Assembly: GCA_031431475.1 (NCBI GenBank)
Contig: JANPDL010000020.1
Coordinates: 1 to 58,605 of the forward strand
Source of the DNA: JADCCX01 sp031431475
GTDB lineage: Bacteria; Pseudomonadota; Alphaproteobacteria; Rhizobiales; Beijerinckiaceae
DNA length: 58,605 nucleotides
Direction of reading: 5' to 3'
How positions within the stretch are numbered: the stretch's first letter is position 1; each line of letters begins with the position of its first letter. Position numbers and translations under genes: made by a program. This document shows, in pieces, positions 42,298 through 51,096 of the stretch. The notes beneath the pieces are model-generated. The model did no database searches and was not told the DNA's origin. It was given only the letters and a program-made list of their open reading frames with translations.

Positions 42298-43420
42298 CCC
42301 GTCCTCCCCGGAACCGCTCAGGGCCAAACGCCGCGAAGCCTGTCCCAAGCGGTCCTTCAAGCAGCGCCTTCGCCAGCACCCGCGCATGGACGGCAGCCAG
42401 CGTCACGCCGGAATGACAGGTGATCAGTGCAGCACCGGGATGCGTTTTGCTTTCGGCATAGAGCGGACAGCCATCCGGCGTCAGCACGCGCAGGCCGCTC
42501 CATGTCCGCACGAGGCGCATATGTTGCAGGTCAGGGAAGATATCTGTGGCATGGCGCGCCAGTCCAGCGCCTGCATCAGCCGTAGTCGACACGTCAAAGC
42601 CTGCGTCCTCATGTGTCGCGCCAATCATCACGGTGCCTTCGCTGGTCTGGCGGATGGTATCCCCTGCGAAGGGCAAGAACGGCTGCATCCGCTCTGTCAC
42701 GAGAATCTGCCCGCGTTCGGCGCGGATGCGCGCATCAAGCCCAACCATGGCCGCCAGATCCTTCGAGCCATGACCCGCTGCGAGTATCAGCCGCGGAGCC
42801 TCGAAATTGCCTCTGGTTGTTTTCACGTGAAACATACCGTTGCTGCCGCTCACATGATCCGCCCGCGCATCCCGATGCATGACCACCCCGTCCCGCTCCA
42901 TCGCGACATGCAGGGCGCGCAGCAGGGCGAGTGGATCGCATTCGCCATCCTGCGGACAAAAGCTTGCGCCGCTCACGCGCGGTCCCAATCGCGCGCCCGG
43001 CAGCAGCGCCTTCAGTTGCGGGCGGTCGAGAATAGCAATCTCCGCCGACCAGGACCCTTGCTGGTTGTGCAAACGGGCTATGGACTGACGCTTGGCATCC
43101 AGAGCCTCTTCCCCAAGGCAGAATGACAAACCGCCTTTCTGGCTCAGGCGCAGATCCAGCCCGGTCGCATCGGACAATCCGCCCGCAAATTCACCCCAAA
43201 GATCGGCACTCCGGCGGGTCCACTGGCCATAGGATGGCATGTCATGCCCTTTGGATTGCACCCAGATCAAGCCGAAGTTGGCCCGCGCGGCCCGCAGATC
43301 CGTATCGCCACCGTCCAGCACGCGGATGCTCGCACCTCTGCCAGCCATACCCATGGCCAGCGAAGCGCCGACAAGGCCGCCGCCGATGATCAGCACATCC
43401 GATGTGAAGGTCTCGCCCAT
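42278..43420 (-). CDS. HcnC-like FAD-dependent amine/amino acid dehydrogenase subunit
   Basis: The 380-residue protein is a DAAO/GlyOx-type flavoprotein with SDVLIIGGGLVGASLAMGMA at residues 7-26 and a C-terminal FAD contact GLRVLTPDGCPLYAE near 320. Such subunits oxidise the C-N bond of glycine, D-amino acids, hydroxyproline or opines. I chose ATG 43420 because it begins just before the dinucleotide-binding fold and is preceded by AGGAG and AAGGG; the in-frame extension to 43483 lacks conserved features. The gene is divergent from an ABC importer at 43636. Confidence 0.83.
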   Translation of the reverse strand: MGETFTSDVLIIGGGLVGASLAMGMAGRGASIRVLDGGDTDLRAARANFGLIWVQSKGHDMPSYGQWTRRSADLWGEFAGGLSDATGLDLRLSQKGGLSFCLGEEALDAKRQSIARLHNQQGSWSAEIAILDRPQLKALLPGARLGPRVSGASFCPQDGECDPLALLRALHVAMERDGVVMHRDARADHVSGSNGMFHVKTTRGNFEAPRLILAAGHGSKDLAAMVGLDARIRAERGQILVTERMQPFLPFAGDTIRQTSEGTVMIGATHEDAGFDVSTTADAGAGLARHATDIFPDLQHMRLVRTWSGLRVLTPDGCPLYAESKTHPGAALITCHSGVTLAAVHARVLAKALLEGPLGTGFAAFGPERFRGGRDVSQAA

Positions 43421-43556
43421 CTCCTGCCCTTGTTCGCAACACACACGCCAAGGTCGCAGATCATGCGCATCAAAGGCAAGCACTCGCTTTGCGGGATTGC
43501 AGCGTCAGTATGGCGCGGAGCTTGCTTGATTTCATGCCAGTCCCCATCAGGGCATT

Positions 43557-43602
43557 GCATGTGCATGACACATGCGCTTGTCTTGACGGGACGAGACAAG
43601 CG
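43557..43602. promoter_or_regulatory. Pair of inverted repeats between the two divergent operons
   Basis: GCATGTG-CATGA-CACATGC (43557-43575) is followed at once by CGCTTGTCT, ten bases, AGACAAGCG (43575-43602). Both repeats are perfect. They sit in the 215-base gap between the HcnC-like gene (start 43420) and the importer gene (start 43636), where a shared regulator would bind. TTGACG overlaps the second repeat (43583-43588), but no good -10 is evident. No regulator gene is adjacent. Confidence 0.5.
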
Positions 43603-43635
43603 ATCCAGCAAAGAATGAAACCCGGGAGCCAGACC

Positions 43636-44658
43636 ATGATGAAATATCGCCTCAATCGCCGTGCCGCACTGGGAGTGCTCGGCGGCACCGCAGCCTCCGT
43701 TCTTGTCCCGATGCCAGGAAGCCGCGTCAATGCGCAGACGCTTGACAAGGTCAGCTACCAGACGAACTGGCGGGCGCAGGCCGAGCATGGCGGGTTCTAT
43801 TTTGCCGTCGCGAATGGGATCTACAAGAAATATGGCATTGATGCCGATATCCGCATGGGCGGGCCGCAGCAGAACCCGTCACAGCTGCTGCTTGGTGGCC
43901 GTGTGGACATGATCATGTCCAACTCCTTCGAAGCCATCAATTATGTGAAGGAGAACATCCCCTTCCTGTGCATCGGCTCCATCTTCCAGAAGGATCCGCA
44001 GGTGCTGATCTCGCATCCCGGCATGGGCCACGACAGCCTTGCGGCATTGAAGGGCAAACCCATCCTCGTGGGCGCGGCTGGCCGCACCAGCTACTGGCCG
44101 TTCCTCAAGGCAAAATTCGGCTATTCCGAGGATCAGGCGCGTCCCTACACCTTTAACATGGCTCCATTCCTCGCGGACAAGCAGATGTCGCAGCAAGGCT
44201 TTCTGTCGTCTGAGCCCTTCGCCATCGAGCAAGCCGGTGTGAAGCCGGTGATCCACCTCCTCGCGGATGCCGGTTTCGAGAATTACAACACAACGTTCAA
44301 TGTCTCCCGCAAGATGGTGGAGGAGAAGAAGGATCTCGTGCAGCGTTTCGTTACGGCTTCTCTCGAGGGCTGGGCCGAATACATGAAGGCAGGCCCTGCC
44401 AACGAGGCTGCCAACGCCCTGATCAAGAAGGACAATCCCGATATGGGCGACGACAAGATCGCGCACGCCACGAAGATCATGAACCAGTACGGCATCGTGA
44501 AATCTGGCGATGCTCTCAAACTGGGCGTGGGTGCGATGACGGACGAACGCTGGACCCGCTTCTACACACAGATGACCGAAGCGGGCGTATTCACGGCGGG
44601 CCTCGACATCAAGAAGGCCTACAGCCTCGACTTCGTCAACAAGGGTGTTGGCGTTTGA
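43636..44658 (+). CDS. ABC transporter substrate-binding protein, NMT1/THI5-like
   Basis: The 340-residue binding protein has a twin-arginine-style signal (NRRAALGVLGGTAASVLV, residues 6-23) ending near VNAQ. The family layout SYQTNWRAQAEHGGFYFAVA and NGIYKKYGIDADIRMGGPQQ follows. NMT1/THI5-like proteins bind pyrimidines, sulfonates, nitrate and related small molecules. GGGAG lies seven bases before ATG 43636. It is the first gene of a plus-strand operon leading to a creatininase homologue, so an N-containing heterocycle is a reasonable but untested substrate. Confidence 0.87.
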   Translation: MMKYRLNRRAALGVLGGTAASVLVPMPGSRVNAQTLDKVSYQTNWRAQAEHGGFYFAVANGIYKKYGIDADIRMGGPQQNPSQLLLGGRVDMIMSNSFEAINYVKENIPFLCIGSIFQKDPQVLISHPGMGHDSLAALKGKPILVGAAGRTSYWPFLKAKFGYSEDQARPYTFNMAPFLADKQMSQQGFLSSEPFAIEQAGVKPVIHLLADAGFENYNTTFNVSRKMVEEKKDLVQRFVTASLEGWAEYMKAGPANEAANALIKKDNPDMGDDKIAHATKIMNQYGIVKSGDALKLGVGAMTDERWTRFYTQMTEAGVFTAGLDIKKAYSLDFVNKGVGV

Positions 44659-45479
44659 GCGCAACGGTTTCAGCCATGAAAAACACCGCCGGGGCCACCG
44701 CCCCGGGGCGCGCCCCGATATCCATCCAGCAGATTTCCAAGCAGTTTGCCAACGGCACGCTAGCGGTGCGCCATGTGAACCTCGATCTGCGGCAGGGCGA
44801 ATTCGTCAGCCTGCTCGGTCCCTCGGGCTGCGGCAAGTCCACCCTGCTGCGCATGATCGCCGGGCTCAGCCAGCCCAGCGCCGGCGTGATCGACTGGCCG
44901 ATGAACCCGCATGATCCTGCGGGCCATGCCGAGCGTGACCGCGATCTTGGCTTTGTCTTTCAGGACCCAACCCTGATGCCCTGGTCGCGCGCCATCGGCA
45001 ATGTCGCCATGCCGCTGATCCTCAAGGGCGTAAAAAAGGCCGAGGCGCATGAGCGTTCTGCCGAGATGCTGGCGCTTGTAGGCCTCAAGGGCTTCGAGAA
45101 ATCGTTTCCGCGCGAGTTATCCGGCGGCATGAAGATGCGGGTATCTATTGCCCGCGCATTGGTGACGAAACCCCGCATCCTTCTGATGGACGAGCCTTTC
45201 GCCGCGCTCGATGAAATCACCCGCCACAGGCTGAACGATGATCTGCTGGATCTCTGGTGGAAGAGCCGCTTCACCGCCGTCTTCGTCACGCATTCCGTGT
45301 TTGAATCGGTCTATCTCTCGCAACGCGTCGTCGTGATGGCAGCGCGTCCGGGACGCGTCATGGCTGATCTTGATGTGAGTGCGCCCTATCCGCGTTCCGA
45401 GACATTCAGGACATCCGCGCCCTATGCCGATCTCTGCCGTCTGGTCTCGGACAAACTGAAGGAGGCCATTCACGCATGA
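44655..45479 (+). CDS. ABC transporter ATP-binding protein, NitT/TauT type
   Basis: The 274-residue ATPase has Walker A GPSGCGKST near residue 54, a Q-loop FVFQDPTLMPWSRAIGNV, a signature LSGGMKMRVSIARALVT and Walker B RILLMDEPFAALDE. This is the nitrate/taurine/ThiZ-like subgroup that works with NMT1-like binding proteins. The TTG at 44655 overlaps the upstream stop and has AAGGG nine bases before it; ATG 44676 is the alternative start. Confidence 0.9.
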   Translation: MSATVSAMKNTAGATAPGRAPISIQQISKQFANGTLAVRHVNLDLRQGEFVSLLGPSGCGKSTLLRMIAGLSQPSAGVIDWPMNPHDPAGHAERDRDLGFVFQDPTLMPWSRAIGNVAMPLILKGVKKAEAHERSAEMLALVGLKGFEKSFPRELSGGMKMRVSIARALVTKPRILLMDEPFAALDEITRHRLNDDLLDLWWKSRFTAVFVTHSVFESVYLSQRVVVMAARPGRVMADLDVSAPYPRSETFRTSAPYADLCRLVSDKLKEAIHA

Positions 45480-46366
45480 CCGACTCTTTCCTCGATTCCC
45501 GCTCGATCACTGTGCCTCACGACGGCACCGATTCTGAATCCATGCCTGTCTTCGCGCAGGAGAAACGCTTTCTCGGTGTGCCTGTCTCGACATGGCCCAA
45601 TATCCTCGCCCCTCTTGGCATGGGCGTTGTCTTCCTCGCGGCGTGGGAATTCATGGTCCAGTACAAGGACATCCCGCATTACGTCCTGCCCGGACCGATC
45701 CTTGTGGCGAAAACGCTTATTGCGGACTGGGGCACACTATCCACCTCACTGTGGATCACCCTGCGCATCACCTTCGCGGCACTGGTTGCGGCCGTCTCCA
45801 TCGGCGTGGCGCTGGCCATCATCTTCACCCAGTCAAAATGGCTGGAGAAATCGCTGCTGCCCTATGCCATCATCCTGCAGGTGACGCCGGTTGTCTCCAT
45901 CGCACCCCTGATCATCATCTGGGTCGGCGACATCAACCTGTCGCTGCTGATCTGCGCCTGGATCGTGGCCTTCTTCCCCATCCTGTCCAGCACGATCCTG
46001 GGGCTGAACTCTGTCGATCACAATCTGCTCAACCTGTTCCAGATCTACGGCGCGTCACGCTGGCAGGGCCTGCGCTACCTGCGGCTTCCGGCAGCTTTGC
46101 CGTTTTTCCTCTCGGGCCTGCGCATCGCAGGCGGTCTCGCCCTCATCGGTGCCGTGGTGGCGGAGTATGTTGCGGGGTCCGGCGGCAACGCATCGGGGCT
46201 TGCCTACCGCATTCTGGAAGCGAGCTATCAGCTCAAGATTCCGCGCATGTTTGCCGCCCTCGTGATGATCTCGCTTACTGGCATCGCGATCTTCCTCGTC
46301 ACCAGCTTTGTTTCGCATATGCTGCTCAGGAGTTGGCACGAGAGTGCGCTCAAGCGCGAGAATTGA
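45476..46366 (+). CDS. ABC transporter permease, NitT/TauT type
   Basis: The 296-residue permease has about six membrane helices. Its coupling motif NLFQIYGASRWQGLRYLRLP is near residues 184-203. An N-terminal extension of some 40 residues precedes the first helix. Its start overlaps the ATPase stop (ATGA). With the two upstream genes it forms a complete importer. Confidence 0.9.
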   Translation: MTDSFLDSRSITVPHDGTDSESMPVFAQEKRFLGVPVSTWPNILAPLGMGVVFLAAWEFMVQYKDIPHYVLPGPILVAKTLIADWGTLSTSLWITLRITFAALVAAVSIGVALAIIFTQSKWLEKSLLPYAIILQVTPVVSIAPLIIIWVGDINLSLLICAWIVAFFPILSSTILGLNSVDHNLLNLFQIYGASRWQGLRYLRLPAALPFFLSGLRIAGGLALIGAVVAEYVAGSGGNASGLAYRILEASYQLKIPRMFAALVMISLTGIAIFLVTSFVSHMLLRSWHESALKREN

Positions 46367-46376
46367 GAGTTCCGGC

Positions 46377-47186
46377 ATGACCAATCTGCCCCGCCCGTTC
46401 TGGAAAGATATGACGACGCTCGATTTTTCGACGTCGGACACTTCTGGCTGGATCGCCATTCTGCCGGTTTGCGCCATCGAGCAGCATGGTCCGCATTTGC
46501 CAGTGGCTACCGATACCACGATCAACGAGGGCAACATCGCGGCGATGCTGAAAAAGCTGCCCGCGGGTCTGCCCGTGACCGTGCTGCCGACACAGGCAAT
46601 CGGCAAATCCAACGAGCATATCCATTCGCCTGGCACGTTGACGCTTTCCTATGAAACTCTGGCGCGTGTTGTCATCGAGATCGGCGAAAGTGTGCGCCGC
46701 GCCGGTGTGCGCAAGCTGGTGCTGGCCAATTCCCACGGCGGCAACATTGCCGTGCTGGATATCGTGGCGCGTGAACTGCGCGTTAAACACAACATGCTTG
46801 TCGTCGTTGCAAGCTGGTCACGGCTCGGCCAGCCACCCGGTCTCTATAGCGAATGGGAGCAAGCCTATGGCATCCATGGCGGCGATATGGAAACCTCGGT
46901 CATGTTGGCGCTGACGCCCGGTGTCGTGAAGATGGACAAGGCGGAGAAGTTTCATTCCTTGCAGGAGCGTCTGGTGCAGAGCCACAAACATCTGCGCGCC
47001 CATGGCACGGCCGCCTTCGGCTGGATTGCGCAGGATCTGGGGGCATATGGAACTGTTGGAGACGCCTCCATTGCGACCGTGGAGAAAGGTCTCAGGACCA
47101 TCGAGGTCGTCACGGACAAGATGATCGAACTGCTGCAGGACGTGCATGTTTTCGATCTCGACCTGCTTTACACGCCGAAGGCATAG
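46377..47186 (+). CDS. Creatininase-family amidohydrolase
   Basis: The 269-residue enzyme has the creatininase metal-site pattern: AIEQHGPHLPVATDT near residues 34-48 (Glu, His and Asp ligands), LANSHGGNIAVL near 119-130, and HGGDMETSVMLAL near 165-177. The family includes creatinine amidohydrolase, mycofactocin peptidase MftE and hydrolases for formamidopyrimidine and cyclic inositol products. It opens amide or lactam rings, so the substrate of this locus probably contains such a bond. ATG 46377 lies 11 bases after the permease stop; an upstream extension into the permease gene is rejected. Confidence 0.85.
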   Translation: MTNLPRPFWKDMTTLDFSTSDTSGWIAILPVCAIEQHGPHLPVATDTTINEGNIAAMLKKLPAGLPVTVLPTQAIGKSNEHIHSPGTLTLSYETLARVVIEIGESVRRAGVRKLVLANSHGGNIAVLDIVARELRVKHNMLVVVASWSRLGQPPGLYSEWEQAYGIHGGDMETSVMLALTPGVVKMDKAEKFHSLQERLVQSHKHLRAHGTAAFGWIAQDLGAYGTVGDASIATVEKGLRTIEVVTDKMIELLQDVHVFDLDLLYTPKA

Positions 47187-47191
47187 CGGCA

Positions 47192-48574
47192 ATGAACACA
47201 ACTATCCTTCAGCAGTTCATTGCCGATCTCGGAGACATCCCCGTCGCCACCGACGCTGGGACGATCAAGCTGAAATCCCGTGATTTCTTCTGGTTCTCGC
47301 CGATCCTCAAGCCACTGCTCGAGAACAAGCGCGCCTTCGCCATCGTGCGACCCCGCAATCGCGAGGAACTGATCCGGGTCGTGGCGCTTGCTGCGAAGCG
47401 CCGCATTGCGCTGACCACGCGCGGCGGCGGAACCGGTAATTACGGCCAGTGTGTACCGCTCGACGGCGGCATTGTGCTCGACATGACAGGACTCGACCGC
47501 ATTCTTGAAACACGCCCCGGCCTTGTGAAGGTCGAAGCAGGCAAGCTAATGCTCGAGATTGACCGTGAATTGAAACCCACATGCTGGGAACTGCGCATCT
47601 TTCCCTCGACACGCGCCACGGCCACGATCGGCGGCTTCATCTGCGGCGGTGCGGCTGGTGCAGGCTCCATCACCTGGGGCCAGATCGGCGATGCGGGCGC
47701 GGTGCAGGGCATGACGCTCCTGTCCATGGAAGAAACCCCGCGTATCATCACGCTGGAAGGCCCGGACTGCATGAAGGCGGTGCATGCCTATGGCGTGAAT
47801 GGTATCGTTTTGGATGTAACCATTCCAACCGCCCCGCGGCAGGACTGGGCTGAAGCCATCGTGGTCTTCGACACGCTGGTGGATGCCGCACGCTTTGGAC
47901 AGGCGCTGGCCGAAGACCAGATCGTGGCCAAGAAGCTGATCTCGGTGCATGCGCCGGGAATCGCACGCTACTGCAAGCGCATCCAGCCCTACACATCGGA
48001 TGAGAAAGCGTTCGCAATCATCATGGCCTCGGAGCCGCAGCTCTGGGCTGTCGGCGCCCACGCGAAAGCGTTCGGCGGCACCGTCACCTACACGCGCGGA
48101 GCCGCCGCCGCCGATACCGCCGCCTTCGACGGCCATGACCCGGTCCCGCCGCTCTACGAGTTCTGCTGGAACCACACGACGTTGCGTGCGCTCAAGGTCG
48201 AGCCCACCATCACCTATCTGCAGGTGCTCTTTCCTATGGGCAAAAATATCGAGGCGCTGGCCTGGGCCGAGACAGAATTCGCAGGCGAAATCCTCTGGCA
48301 TCTCGAATTCCAGAAGCGTTATGCAGGCTTCACCAACTCGTCGCTGCCGCTGGTCCGTTTCACATCGCCGGAGAGGCTGTACGAGATCATGGCGAAGCTG
48401 GAAGCCAACGGTCTCAAGGTCTCCAACCCGCATATCTATACGCTGGAAGGCACGGGCTGGAAGCGCATCAAGGCTGATCAGGAAGGCCTTAAGCGCGAGG
48501 CTGATCCGTATTTTCTGCTGAACCCGGGGCGGTTGCCGAGCCTTGAGAGTGCTAAAGTAATGGCGGCAGAATAG
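47192..48574 (+). CDS. FAD-linked oxidase (FAD_binding_4 type)
   Basis: The 460-residue protein has the PCMH-type FAD-binding domain: RAFAIVRPRNREELIRVVAL near residues 48-67, then LTTRGGGTGNYGQCVPLDGG near 76-95. This glycine-rich stretch is where FAD sits in D-lactate dehydrogenase/glycolate oxidase-type enzymes. The C-terminal part keeps the family's substrate domain and ends with LNPGRLPSL, where related oxidases have the NPGK motif. No iron-sulfur motif is present. It starts six bases after the creatininase gene. The substrate is unknown; a hydroxy acid formed by the hydrolase is one idea. Confidence 0.8.
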   Translation: MNTTILQQFIADLGDIPVATDAGTIKLKSRDFFWFSPILKPLLENKRAFAIVRPRNREELIRVVALAAKRRIALTTRGGGTGNYGQCVPLDGGIVLDMTGLDRILETRPGLVKVEAGKLMLEIDRELKPTCWELRIFPSTRATATIGGFICGGAAGAGSITWGQIGDAGAVQGMTLLSMEETPRIITLEGPDCMKAVHAYGVNGIVLDVTIPTAPRQDWAEAIVVFDTLVDAARFGQALAEDQIVAKKLISVHAPGIARYCKRIQPYTSDEKAFAIIMASEPQLWAVGAHAKAFGGTVTYTRGAAAADTAAFDGHDPVPPLYEFCWNHTTLRALKVEPTITYLQVLFPMGKNIEALAWAETEFAGEILWHLEFQKRYAGFTNSSLPLVRFTSPERLYEIMAKLEANGLKVSNPHIYTLEGTGWKRIKADQEGLKREADPYFLLNPGRLPSLESAKVMAAE

Positions 48575-48577
48575 CAG

Positions 48578-49162
48578 ATGCGCGTACTTTATCTCTACTG
48601 CCACCCTGTCGATGACAGCTTCCATGCCGGCATCATGAAAGAAGCCGTTGAAGCCCTGAGAGTGAAGGGCCACGATGTTGATCTTTGCGATCTCTATGCC
48701 GAGGGCTTCGACCCGGTTCTCACTGCCGAGCGCAGACGCAACTATCACGATGTGACCAAGAATCAGGAAGGACTGGAGGATTATGTCCGGCGGTTGCATG
48801 CGGCTGAAGCGCTTGTCGTACAGTTCCCGACCTGGTGTTTCGGGCTGCCCGCAATGCTGAAAGGCTGGTTCGACCGCATCCTGATGCCGGGTGTGTCCTT
48901 TGATCTCACGGACCCCAAGAACGTCAAGCCGATGCTCACCAACATCAGGCAGGTCATCGGCATCTCGACCTATGGTCGTCCGCGCTGGGTAGCAATGTAT
49001 GTGGGCGATCCACCGCGCAAGATCGTGACACGCTATCTGCCTCGCCTGATGCAAAAGCGGGCCAAGGTACAGTATCATGCGCTGTACCACATGAATGTCG
49101 CCACTCAGGTAAGCCGCAAGGGCTTTATCGAAAAAGTGAAAGGCGTGATGACGCGGCTTTGA
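48578..49162 (+). CDS. NAD(P)H:quinone oxidoreductase-like flavoprotein
   Basis: The 194-residue protein has a flavodoxin-like fold of the modulator of drug activity/NQO type. It starts RVLYLYCHPVDDSFHAGIMK and contains VVQFPTWCFGLPAMLKGWFD near residues 79-98, a conserved flavin/dimer region. Members transfer two electrons from NAD(P)H to quinones or small aromatic compounds. The gene follows the FAD oxidase after three bases and is presumably co-transcribed with it. Confidence 0.85.
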   Translation: MRVLYLYCHPVDDSFHAGIMKEAVEALRVKGHDVDLCDLYAEGFDPVLTAERRRNYHDVTKNQEGLEDYVRRLHAAEALVVQFPTWCFGLPAMLKGWFDRILMPGVSFDLTDPKNVKPMLTNIRQVIGISTYGRPRWVAMYVGDPPRKIVTRYLPRLMQKRAKVQYHALYHMNVATQVSRKGFIEKVKGVMTRL

Positions 49163-49209
49163 TGCCGAACGGCAAATGCCTATGAAGGGGGATCACAAAG
49201 AGAGCCTCC

Positions 49210-49791
49210 ATGGACCGCATGCCTCCCATTGCCCCTGAAGCTATGACACCCGCCCAGAAGGCTGCATCGCAGCAGTTTCACGCCAAACGGGGGGTTGATA
49301 TCGACGGTCCTTTCGTCCCGTTGCTGCGTTCGCCCGGCCTGCTGGAGCCCCTGCACCAGGTCGGCATCCATTGCCGCTATAACAATGCGCTTGGCCTGCA
49401 CCTCTCGGAGTTCATCATTCTCAATGTCGCTAGGCGCTTCAACCAGAGCGTCGAATGGGCGATTCATGCGCCGATTGCGGAAAAAGCAGGTGTCGTACCT
49501 GAGACAATAGCCGCTCTTCTCGAAGGCCACCGCCCGCCTGCGATGACGGCGGATGAAACCATGGTCTACGATGCCATCCGCGAAATCTGGGATGGCCACT
49601 GCTGGTCCGACACCACCTTTGCTGCCATCCAGACGCGCTTCGGGGATGTCGGCGTGATCGATCTTGTCGGTACGGTTGGCTACTACACGACTCTGGCCCT
49701 GGTGATGAACGCGACACAGACAGCAGCCCCCGGCGGGTATCGCATGCCGTCGCTGCGGCGATTGGCGAATGAGCGTTTTCACGTAAGTTGA
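49210..49791 (+). CDS. Carboxymuconolactone decarboxylase-like protein
   Basis: The 193-residue helical protein belongs to the CMD/AhpD-like superfamily; HLSEFIILNVARRFNQSVEW (about residues 58-77) and the following AIHAPIAEKAGV match the CMD core helices. The CxxC pair of AhpD peroxidases is missing, so a disulfide reductase role is unlikely. Related enzymes act on lactones or are of unknown function. It is separated from the NQO-like gene by 47 bases. A regulator gene begins 29 bases after its stop. Confidence 0.78.
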   Translation: MDRMPPIAPEAMTPAQKAASQQFHAKRGVDIDGPFVPLLRSPGLLEPLHQVGIHCRYNNALGLHLSEFIILNVARRFNQSVEWAIHAPIAEKAGVVPETIAALLEGHRPPAMTADETMVYDAIREIWDGHCWSDTTFAAIQTRFGDVGVIDLVGTVGYYTTLALVMNATQTAAPGGYRMPSLRRLANERFHVS

Positions 49792-49796
49792 CTCTA

Positions 49797-49809
49797 ATCA
49801 TAATATGAT
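49797..49809. promoter_or_regulatory. Palindrome before the GntR gene
   Basis: ATCATA-A-TATGAT is a perfect 13-base palindrome 12 bases upstream of the GntR-family start (49821). TTGACT (49788-49793) lies just before it with a poor -10. The position suggests an operator of the GntR regulator. Confidence 0.45.
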
Positions 49810-49820
49810 AGTACCTATGA

Positions 49821-50564
49821 ATGATGAGGCCAAAAAACTTTCACGCCGCCGTCGTTGACCGGCTTGCGGCGATGATCATAGGGGGAGACAGCGGGATGGG
49901 GTCGCAATTGCCGACCGAAGGAGAGCTGTGCGCCACCATGGGCGTGAGCCGGACCATCCTCCGCGAGGCGGTGAAGACGCTTGTTGCCAAGGGCATGCTG
50001 GTCACAGGTCCACGCACTGGAACACGCACTCGCCCGCCTGCCGACTGGAACCTGCTCGACCCCGATGTCATCCGCTGGCGGCTGGAAGCCGGTGTCGATC
50101 AGGCCTTCGTCCGGGATATTCTGGAACTGCGCCTTGCGATCGAGCCCGAAGCCGCGAAGCTTGCGGCCCAGCGCGCCGACGCTGCTGATATCGCCGCCAT
50201 GCGTCTTGCCTATCAGGGCATGGTGAATGCCGTGAACATAGGAGGTGGCGGCTACCTTGAGGCTGATCTGACTTTTCACGAAGCGATCCTCGCCGCCACA
50301 CATAACCAGTTCTTTGTCGCGCTGACACCCGCCGTGGATGCTCTGCTGCGCGTGTCCTTCCAGTTTTCAGTGAAGAGCCGCGAGAGCGCCCGCTCCTCGC
50401 TTCCCCTGCACGACAATGTTGTGGAAGCTATCGCAGCCCACAAGCCGGATCTGGCGGAAAAGGCGATCCGCACGCTCATTGCTGCCGCCCGGTACGATGT
50501 GGAGACCGATATGGCCCGGGACGACTTTCTTTTTGTGACGGGAGGCCAGAATGCAGCGGCTTGA
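49821..50564 (+). CDS. GntR-family regulator with FCD domain
   Basis: The 247-residue protein has an N-terminal winged helix-turn-helix: GMGSQLPTEGELCATMGVSR spans about residues 34-53 and ILREAVKTLVAKGMLVTGPR follows. The C-terminal all-helical FCD ligand domain carries candidate metal-binding His/Asp positions (DLTFHEAILAATHN, about residues 148-161). Regulators of this type usually respond to sugar acids. It overlaps the TRAP dctQ-like gene by 14 bases, so it likely controls the TRAP-dehydratase-kinase operon downstream. Start 49821 or the next ATG 49824. Confidence 0.9.
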   Translation: MMRPKNFHAAVVDRLAAMIIGGDSGMGSQLPTEGELCATMGVSRTILREAVKTLVAKGMLVTGPRTGTRTRPPADWNLLDPDVIRWRLEAGVDQAFVRDILELRLAIEPEAAKLAAQRADAADIAAMRLAYQGMVNAVNIGGGGYLEADLTFHEAILAATHNQFFVALTPAVDALLRVSFQFSVKSRESARSSLPLHDNVVEAIAAHKPDLAEKAIRTLIAAARYDVETDMARDDFLFVTGGQNAAA

Positions 50565-51096
50565 GGATGGCTTCTTCAAGGCCATGGAGTTCCTGCTCGT
50601 GGTCCTGCTCGTCGCCATGGTGATCATGGTGTTTGGCAACGTGATGATGCGCTGGTTCCTGGATGACGGCATCCAGATTTCGGAAGAAATGAGTCGCTTC
50701 TGCTTCGTCTGGCTTACCTTCATCGGGGCCGTCGTCGTGGCGCGCGAGAACGCCCATCTGGGCGTTGATGCATTCGTGGGTGCTTTGGGACCGAAAGGCC
50801 AGATCATCTGCATGGTTCTATCTGACTTGCTGGTCTTTTTGTGCTGCGCCGTGTTCTTCTGGGGAACGTGGAGGCAGGCCCCGCTGAATGCCACCAATGT
50901 CGCGCCTGTCTCGGGCATGAACATGCTGCTCGTCTTCGGCGTTGGCTTCTTCACGGCGGGCGGTATCGGCTGGATGACGCTCCTTCGTCTTTTTCGCGTA
51001 CTCACCGGGACTCTCCGACCCGGAGAATTGCAAGGCTTCGCAGGCAAGTTCTCTAACGAGGACGTGGCCCAAAGCCTGAAGGGCAAACTCGAATGA
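50551..51096 (+). CDS. TRAP transporter small membrane subunit (DctQ)
   Basis: The 181-residue protein has four membrane helices in the DctQ pattern, with GNVMMRWFLDDGIQISEEMS near residues 30-49 and FCFVWLTFIGAVVVAREN directly after. It overlaps the regulator gene and the DctM gene (ATGA). Together with DctM and DctP it forms a sodium-driven uptake system for organic acids. Confidence 0.9.
   Translation: MQRLEDGFFKAMEFLLVVLLVAMVIMVFGNVMMRWFLDDGIQISEEMSRFCFVWLTFIGAVVVARENAHLGVDAFVGALGPKGQIICMVLSDLLVFLCCAVFFWGTWRQAPLNATNVAPVSGMNMLLVFGVGFFTAGGIGWMTLLRLFRVLTGTLRPGELQGFAGKFSNEDVAQSLKGKLE

Noticed and set aside
47546..49090. Open frame of 514 codons on the minus strand
   Set aside because: It is antisense to the FAD oxidase and the NQO-like gene, both of which have clear family motifs.
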